Shown here one piece after another: positions 52,118-61,100 of a stretch of 64,000 bases of DNA; the stretch's first letter is position 1, and every line of letters begins with the position of its first letter. Source of the DNA: Diadophis punctatus similis. Its lineage: Eukaryota > Chordata > Lepidosauria > Squamata > Dipsadidae. The DNA is taken from positions 2,808,001-2,872,000 of the forward strand of contig JALIGW010000061.1 in the NCBI GenBank assembly GCA_023053685.1. The letters are read 5' to 3'. The notes beneath the pieces are model-generated. The model saw only the letters and a program-made list of their open reading frames with translations, did not search any database and had not been told where the DNA came from. A program made the position numbers and the translations under genes.

Positions 52118-55100
52118 ATTCAAACTACAATGGAGTGAGGTTTTGTTCCCCCAGATTCTCACAAGTCTCAGCCAGGAACTCCACCAACAGCTTCTGTGAA
52201 TTCAAACTACAATGGAGTGAAGTGTTTCCCCCGAGATACTCACAGGTATCAGCCAGGAACTCCACCCCCAGCTTCTGTGAATTCAAACTACAATGGAGTG
52301 AGGTTCCCCCCCCCAGATACTCACAGGTCTCAGCAAGGACCTCCACCCCCAGCTTTTGTGAATTCAAACTACAATGGAGTGAGGTTTTCCCCCGATACTC
52401 ACAGGTCTCAGCCAGGAACTCCACCCCCAGCTTTTGTGAATTCAAACTACAATGGAGTGAGGTTCCCCCCCCCCCGATACTCACAGGTCTCAGCCAGGAA
52501 CTCCACCCCCAGCTTCTGTGAAATCAAACTACAATGCAGTGAGGTTTTTCCCCCCAGATACTCACAAGCCTCAGCCAGGAATTCCACCCCCAGCTTCTGT
52601 GAATTCAAACTAAAATGGATTGAGGTTTTTCTCCCAGATACTAACACGTCTCAGCCAGGAACTCCACCAACAGCTTCTGTGAATTCAAACTACAATGGAG
52701 TGAGGTTATTTCTCCCAGATACTAACAAGTCTCAGCCAGGAACTCCACGGCCAGCTTCTGTGAATTCAAACTACAATGTAGTGAGGTTTCTTCCCCCAGA
52801 TACTCACAGGTCTCAGCCAGGAACTCCACCCCCAGCTTCTGTGAATTCAAACTACAATGGAGTGAGGTTTGTTCCCCCAGATACTCACAGGTCTCAGCCA
52901 GGAACTCCACCCCCATTTTCTGTGAATTCAAACTACAATGGAGTGAGGTTTCCCCCCCCCAGATACACACAGATCTCAGCAAGGACCTCCACCCCCAGCT
53001 TTTGTGAATTTAAACTACAATGGAGTGAGGTTTCCCCCCCCCCCATACTCACAGTTCTCAGCCAGGAACTCCACCCCCAGCTTCTGTGAAATCAAACTGC
53101 AATGGAGTGAGGTTTTTTCCCCAGATACTCACAGGTCTCAGCCAGGAGCTCCACGCCCAGCTTCTGTGAATTCAAACTACAATGGAGTGAGGTTTTTTTC
53201 CGAGATACTCACAGGTCTCAGCCAGGAACTCCAACCCCAGCTTCTGTGAATTGAAAATACAATGCAGTGAGGTTTTCCCCCCCAGATACTCACAGGTCTC
53301 AGCCAGGAACTCCACCCCCAGCTTCTGTGAATTCAAACTACAATGCAGCGAGGTTTTTCCCCCCAGATACTCACAAGTCTCATCCAGGAACTCCACCCCC
53401 AGCTTCTGTGAATTCAAACTACAATGGATTGAGGTTTTGTCCCCCAGATACTCACACGTCTCAGCCAGGAACTCCACCAACAGCTTCTGTGAATTCAAAC
53501 TACAATGGAGTGAGGTTTTTCCCCGAGATACTAACAAGTCTCAGCCAGGAACTCCACCCGCAGCTTCTGTGAATTCAAACTACAATGGAGTGAGGTTTCT
53601 TCCCCCAGATACTCACAGGTCTCAGCCAGGAACTCCACGCCTAGCTTCTGTGAATTCAAACTACAATGTACTGAGGTTTGTTCCCCCAGATACTCACAGG
53701 TCTCAGCCAGGAACTCCACCCCCAGCTTCTGTGAATTCAAACTAAAATGGAGTGAGGTTTGTTCCCCCAGATACTCACAGGTATCAGCCAGGAACTCCAC
53801 CCCCAGTTTCTGTGAATTGAAACTACAATGGAGTGAGGTTTTTCTCCCAGATACTCACAGGTCTCAGCCAAGAACTCCACCCCCAGCTTCTGTGAATTCA
53901 AACTACAATGGAGTGAGGTTTTGTTCCCCCAGATACTCACAGGTCTCAGCCAAGAACTCCACCCCCAGCTTCTGTGAATTCAAACTACAATGGAGTGAGG
54001 TTCCCCCCCCCCCCAGATAATCACAGGTCTCAGCAAGGACCTCCACCCCCAGCTGTTGTGAATTCAAACTACAATGGAGTGAGGTTTTCCAGCCGATACT
54101 CACAGGTCTCAGCCAGGAACTCCACCCCCAGCTTCTGTGAATTCAAACTACAATGGAGTGAGGTTCCCCCCCCCGATACTCACAGGTCTCAGCCAGGAAC
54201 TCCACCCCCAGCTTCTGTGAAATCAAACTACAATGGAGTGAGGTTATTCCCCAGATACTCACAGGTCTTAGCCAGGAACTCCACCCCCAGCTTCTGTGAA
54301 TTGAAACTACAATGCAGTGAGGTTTTGTTCCCCCAGATAGTCACGGGTCTCAGCCAGGAACTCCACGCCCAGCTTCTGTGAATGCAAACTACAATGGAGT
54401 GAGGTTTGTTCCCCCAGATACTCACAGGTCTCAGCCAGGAACTCCACCCCCAGCTTCTGTGAATTCAAACTACAATGGAGTGAAGTGTTTCCCCAGAGAT
54501 ACTCACAGGTATCAGCCAGGAACTCCACCCCAGCTTCTGTGAATTGAAACTACAATGCAGTGAGGTTTTTCCCCCCAGATACTCACAAGCCTCAGCCAGG
54601 AATTCCACCCCCAGCTTCTGTGAATTCAAACTAAAATGGATTGAGGTTTTTCTCCAAGATACTAACACGTCTCAGCCAGGAACTCCACCAACAGCTTCTG
54701 TGAATTCAAACTACAATGGAGTGAGGTTATTTCCCCCAGATACTAACAAGTCTCAGCCAGGAACTCCACGCCCAGCTTCTGTGAATTCAAACTACAATGT
54801 AGTGAGGTTTCTTCCCCCAGATACTCACAGGTCTCAACCAGGAACTCCACCCCCAGCTTCTGTGAATTCAAACTACAATGGAGTGAGGTTTGTTCCCCCA
54901 GATACTCACAGGTCTCAGCCAGGAACTCCACCCCCAGCTTCTGTGAATTCAAACTACAATGGAGTGAGGTTTTCCCCCCCCCCCATACTCACAGGTCTCA
55001 GCCAGGAACTCCACCCCCAGCTTCTGTGAAATCAAACTACAATGGAGTGAGGTTTTTTTCATAGATACTCACAGGTCTCAGCCAGGAACTCCACCCCCAG

Positions 55101-58100
55101 CTTCTGTGAATTCAAACTACAATGGAGTGAGGTTTTTTTCCGAGACACTCACAGGTCTCAGCCAGGAACTCCAACCCCAGCTTCTGTGAATTGAAACTAC
55201 AATGCAGTGAGGTTTTGTTCCCCCAGATACTCACGGGTCTCAGCCAGGAACTCCACGCCCAGCTTCCGTGAATGCAAACTACAATGGAGTGAGGTTTGTT
55301 CCCCCAGATACTCACAGGTCTCAGCCAGGAACTCCACCCCCAGCTTCTGTGAATTCAAACTACAATGGAGTGAAGTGTTTCCCCCGAGATACTCACAGGT
55401 ATCAGCCAGGAACTCCACCCCAGCTTCTGTGAATTGAAACTACAATGCAGTGAGGTTTTTCCCCCCAGATACTAACACGTCTCAGCCAGGAACTCCACCA
55501 ACAGCTTCTGTGAATTCAAACTACAATGGAGTGAGGTTATTTCCCCCAGATACTAACAAGTCTCAGCCAGGAACTCCACGCCCAGCTTCTGTGAATTCAA
55601 ACTACAATGTAGTGAGGTTTCTTCCCCCAGATACTCACAGGTCTCAACCAGGAACTCCACCCCCAGCTTCTGTGAATTCAAACTACAATGGAGTGAGGTT
55701 TGTTCCCCCAGATACTCACAGGTCTCAGCCAGGAACTCCACCCCCAGCTTCTGTGAATTCAAACTACAATGGAGTGAGGTTCCCCCCCCCAGATACTCAC
55801 AGATCTCAGCAAGGACCTCCACCCCCAGCTTTTGTGAATTTAAACTACAATGGAGTGAGGTTCCCCCCCCCCCATACTCACAGGTCTCAGCCAGGAACTC
55901 CACCCCCAGCTTCTGTGAAATCAAACTACAATGGAGTGAGGTTTTTTTCATAGATACTCACAGGTCTCAGCCAGGAACTCCACCCCCAGCTTCTGTGAAT
56001 TCAAACTACAATGGAGTGAGGTTTTTTTCCGAGACACTCACAGGTCTCAGCCAGGAACTCCAACCCCAGCTTCTGTGAATTGAAAATACAATGCAGTGAG
56101 GTTTTTCCCCCCAGATACTCACAGGTGTGAGCCAGGAACTCCACCCCCAGCTTCTGTGAATTCAAACTACAATGCAGCAAGGTTTTTCCCCCCAGATACT
56201 CACAAGTCTCATCCAGGAACTCCACCCCCAGCTTCTGTGAATTCAAACTACAATGGATTGAGGTTTTGTCCCCCAGATACTCACACGTCTCAGCCAGGAA
56301 CTCCACCAACAGCTTCTGTGAATTCAAACTACAATGGAGTGAGGTTTTTTCCCCGAGATACTAACAAGTCTCAGCCAGGAACTCCACCCGCAGCTTCTGT
56401 GAATTCAAACTACAATGGAGTGAGGTTTCTTCCCCCAGATACTCACAGGTCTCAGCCAGGAACTCCACGCCCAGCTTATGTGAATTGAAACTACAATGCA
56501 GTGAGGTTTTTCTCCCAGATACTCACAGGTCTCAGCCAAGAACTCCACCCCCAGCTTCTGTGAATTCAAACTACAATGGAGTGAGGTTTTGTTCCCCCAG
56601 ATACTCACAGGTCTCAGCCAAGAACTCCACCCCCAGCTTCTGTGAATTCAAACTACAATGGAATGAGGTTTCCACCTCCCAGATAATCACAGGTCTCAGC
56701 AAGGATCTCCACCCCCAGCTTTTGTGAATTCAAACTACAATGGAGTGAGGTTTTCCCGCCGATACTCACAGGTCTCAGCCAGAAACTCCACCCCCAGCTT
56801 CTGTGAATTGAAACTACAATGGAGTGAGGTCCCCCCCCCCCCGATACTCACAGGTCTCAGCCAGGAACTCCACCCCCAGCTTCTGGAAATCAAACTACAA
56901 TGGAGTGAGATTTTTTCCCAGATACTCACAGGTCTTAGCCAGGAACTCCACCCCCAGCTTCTGTGAATTGAAACTACAATGCAGTGAGGTTTTGTTCCCC
57001 CAGATACTCACGGGTCTCAGCCAGGAACTCCACGCCCAGCTTCTGTGAATGCAAACTGCAATGGAGTGAGGTTTGTTCCCCCAGATACTCACAGGTCTCA
57101 GCCAGGAACTCCACCCCCAGCTTCTGTGAATTCAAACTACAATGGAGTGAAGTGTTTCCCCTGAGATACTCACAGGTATCAGCCAGGAACTCCACCCCAG
57201 CTTCTGTGAATTGAAACTACAATGCAGTGAGGTTTTTCCCCCCAGATACTCACAAGCCTCAGCCAGGAATTCCACCCCCAGCTTCTGTGAATTCAAACTA
57301 AAATGGATTGAGGTTTTTCTCCCAGATACTAACACGTCTCAGCCAGGAACTCCACCAACAGCTTCTGTGAATTCAAACTACAATGGAGTGAGGTTATTTC
57401 CCCCAGATACTAACAAGTCTCAGCCAGGAACTCCACGCCCAGCTTCTGTGAATTCAAACTACAATGTAGTGAGGTTTCTTCCCCCAGATACTCACAGGTC
57501 TCAACCAGGAACTCCACCCCCAGCTTCTGTGAATTCAAACTACAATGGAGTGAGGTTTGTTCCCCCAGATACTCACAGGTCTCAGCCAGGAACTCCACCC
57601 CCAGCTTCTGTGAATTCAAACTACAATGGAGTGAGGTTCCCCCCCCCATACTCACAGGTCTCAGCTAGGAACTCCACCCCCAGCTTCTGTGAATTCAAAC
57701 TACAATGGAGTGAGGTTTTTTTCCGAGACACTCACAGGTCTCAGCCAGGAACTCCAACCCCAGCTTCTGTGAATTGAAAATACAATGCAGTGAGGTTTTT
57801 CCCCCCAGATACTCACAGGTCTGAGCCAGGAACTCCACCCCCAGCTTCTGTGAATTCAAACTACAATGCAGCGAGGTTTTTCCCCCCAGAAACTCACAAG
57901 TCTCATCCAGGAACTCCACCCCCAGCTTCTGTGAATTCAAACTACAATGGATTGAGGTTTTGTCCTCCAGATACTCACACGTCTCAGCCAGGAACTCCAC
58001 CAACAGCTTCTGTGAATTCAAACTACAATGGAGTGAGGTTTTTTCCCTGAGATACTAACAAGTCTCAGCCAGGAACTCCACCCGCAGCTTCTGTGAATTC

Positions 58101-61100
58101 AAACTACAATGGAGTGAGGTTTCTTCCCCCAGATACTCACAGGTCTCAGCCAGGAACTCCACGCCCAGCTTCTGTGAATTCAAACTACAATGTAGTGAGG
58201 TTTGTTCCCCCAGATACTCACAGGTCTCAGCCAGGAACTCCACCCCCAGCTTCTGTGAATTCAAACTACAATGGAGTGAGGTTTGTTCCCCCAGATACTC
58301 ACAGGTCTCAGCCAGGAACTCCACCCCCAGTTTCTGTGAATTCAAACTACAATGGAGTGAAATTTTCCCCCCCAGATACTCACAGGTATCAGCCAGGAAC
58401 TCCACCCCAGCTTCTGTGAATTGAAATTACAATGCAGTGAGGTTTTTCTCCCAGATACTCACAGGTCTCAGCCAAGAACTCCACCCCCAGCTTCTGTGAA
58501 TTCCAACTACAATGGAGTGAGGTTTTGTTCCCCCAGATACTCACAGGTCTCAGCCAAGAACTCCACCCCCAGCTTCTGTGAATTCAAACTACAATGGAGT
58601 GAGGTTTCCCCCCCCCCAGATAATCACAGGTCTCAGCAAGGATCTCCACCCCCAGGTTTTGTGAATTCAAACTACAATGGAGTGAGGTTTTCCCGCCGAT
58701 ACTCACAGGTCTCAGCCAGGAACTCCACCCCCAGCTTCTGTGAATTCAAACTACAATGGAGTGAGGTTCCCCCCCCCCCGATACTCACAGGTCTCAGCCA
58801 GGAACTCCACCCCCAGCTTCTGTGAAATCAAACTACAATGGAGTGAGGTTTTTTCCCAGATACTCACAGGTCTTAGCCAGGAACTCCACCCCCAGCTTCT
58901 GTGAATTGAAACTACAATGGAGTGAAGTGTTTCCCCCGAGATACTCACAGGTATCAGCCAGGAACTCCACCCCAGCTTCTGTGAATTGAAACTACAATGC
59001 AGTGAGGTTTTTCTCCCAGATACTCACAGGTCTCAGCCAAGAACTCCACCCCCAGCTTCTGTGAATTCAAACTACAATGGAGTGACGTTTTGTTCCCCCA
59101 GATACTCACAGGTCTCAGCCAAGAACTCCACCCCCAGCTTCTGTGAATTCAAACTACAATGGAGTGAGGTTTCCCCCCCCAGATAATCACAGGTCTCAGC
59201 AAGGATCTCCACCCCCAGCTTTTGTGAATTCAAACTACAATGGAGTGAGGTTTTCCCGCCGATACTCACAGGTCTCAGCCAGGAACTCCACCCCCAGCTT
59301 CTGTGAATTCAAACTACCATGGAGTGAGGTTCCCCCCCCCCGATACTCACAGGTCTCAGCCAGGAACTCCACCCCCAGCTTTTGTGAAATCAAACTACAA
59401 TGGAGTGAGGTTTTTTCCCAGATACTCACAGGTCTTAGCCAGGAACTCCACCCCCAGCTTCTGTGAATTGAAACTACAATGCAGTGAGGTTTTGTTCCCC
59501 CAGATACTCACGGGTCTCAGTCAGGAACTCCACGCCCAGCTTCTGTGAATGCAAATTACAATGGAGTGAGGTTTGTTCCCCCAGATACTCACAGGTCTCA
59601 GCCAGGAACTCCACCCCCAGCATCTGTGAATTCAAACTACAATGGAGTGAAGTGTTTCCCCCGAGATACTCACAGGTATCAGCCAGGAACTCCACCCCAG
59701 CTTCTGTGAATTGAAACTATAATGCAGTGAGGTTTTTCCCCCCAGATACTCACAAGCCTCAGCCAGGAATTCCACCCCCAGCTTCTGTGAATTCAAACTA
59801 AAATGGATTGAGGTTTTTCTCCCAGATACTCACAGGTCTCAGCCAGGAACTCCACCCCCACCTTCTGTGAATTCAAACTGCAATGGAGTGAGGTTTTTTC
59901 CCCCAGATACTAACAGGTCTCACCCAAGAACTCCACCCCCAGCTTCTGTGAATTCAAACAACAATGGATTGATGTTTTTTTCCGAGATACTCACAGGTCT
60001 CAGCCAGGAACTCCAACCCCAGCTTCTGTGAATTGAAAATACAATGCAGTGAGGTTTTTCCCCCCAGATACTCACAGGTCTCAGCCAGGAACTCCACCCC
60101 CAGCTTCTGTGAATTCAAACTACAATGCAGCGAGGTTTTTCCCCCCAGATACTCACAAGTCTCATCCAGGAACTCCACCCCCAGCTTCTGTGAATTCAAA
60201 CTACAATAGATTGAGGTTTTGTCCCCCAGATACTCACACGTCTCAGCCAGGAACTCCACCTCCAGCTTCTGTGAATTCAAACTACAATGGAGTGAGGTTT
60301 TTCCCCCCAGATACTAACAAGTCTCACAAAGGAACTCCACCCCCAGCGTCTGTGAATTCAAACTACAATGGAGTGAGGTTTCTTCCCCAAGATACTCACA
60401 GGTCTCAGCCAGGAACTCCACCCCCATTTTCTGTGAATTCAAACTGCAATGGAGTGAGGTTTCTTCCCCAAGATACTCACAGGTCTCAGCCAGGAACTCC
60501 ACCCCCATCTTCTGTGAATTCAAACTGCAATGGAGTGAGGTTTTTTCCCCAGGATACTCACAGGTCTCAGCCAGGAAGTCCACCCCCAGCTTCTGTGAAT
60601 TCAAACTACAATGGAGTAAGGTTTCTTCCCTCAGATACTCACAGGTCTCAGCCAGGATGTAAACCCCCAGCTTCTGTGAATTCAAACTACAATGGAGTGA
60701 GATTTCTTCCCCCAGATACTCAAAGGTCTCAGCCAGGAACTCCACCCCCAGCTTCTGTGAATTCAAACTACAATGAAGTGAGGTTTTTTCCCCAGATACT
60801 CACAGGTCTCAGCCAGGAACTCCACGCCAAGCTTCTGTGAATTCATACTGCAATGGAGTGAGGTTTTTTAACCCAGAAACTCACAGGTCTCAGCCAGGAA
60901 CTCCACCCCAAGCTTCTGTGAATTCAAACTACAATGGAGTGAGGTTTTGTTCCCCCAGATACTCACAAGTCTCAGCCAGGAACTCCACCCCCAGCTTCTG
61001 TGAATTCAAACTACAATGGAGTGAGGTTTCTTCCCCCAGATACTCACAGGTCTCAGCCAGGAACTCCACTCCAGCTTCTGTGAATTCAAACTACAATGGA

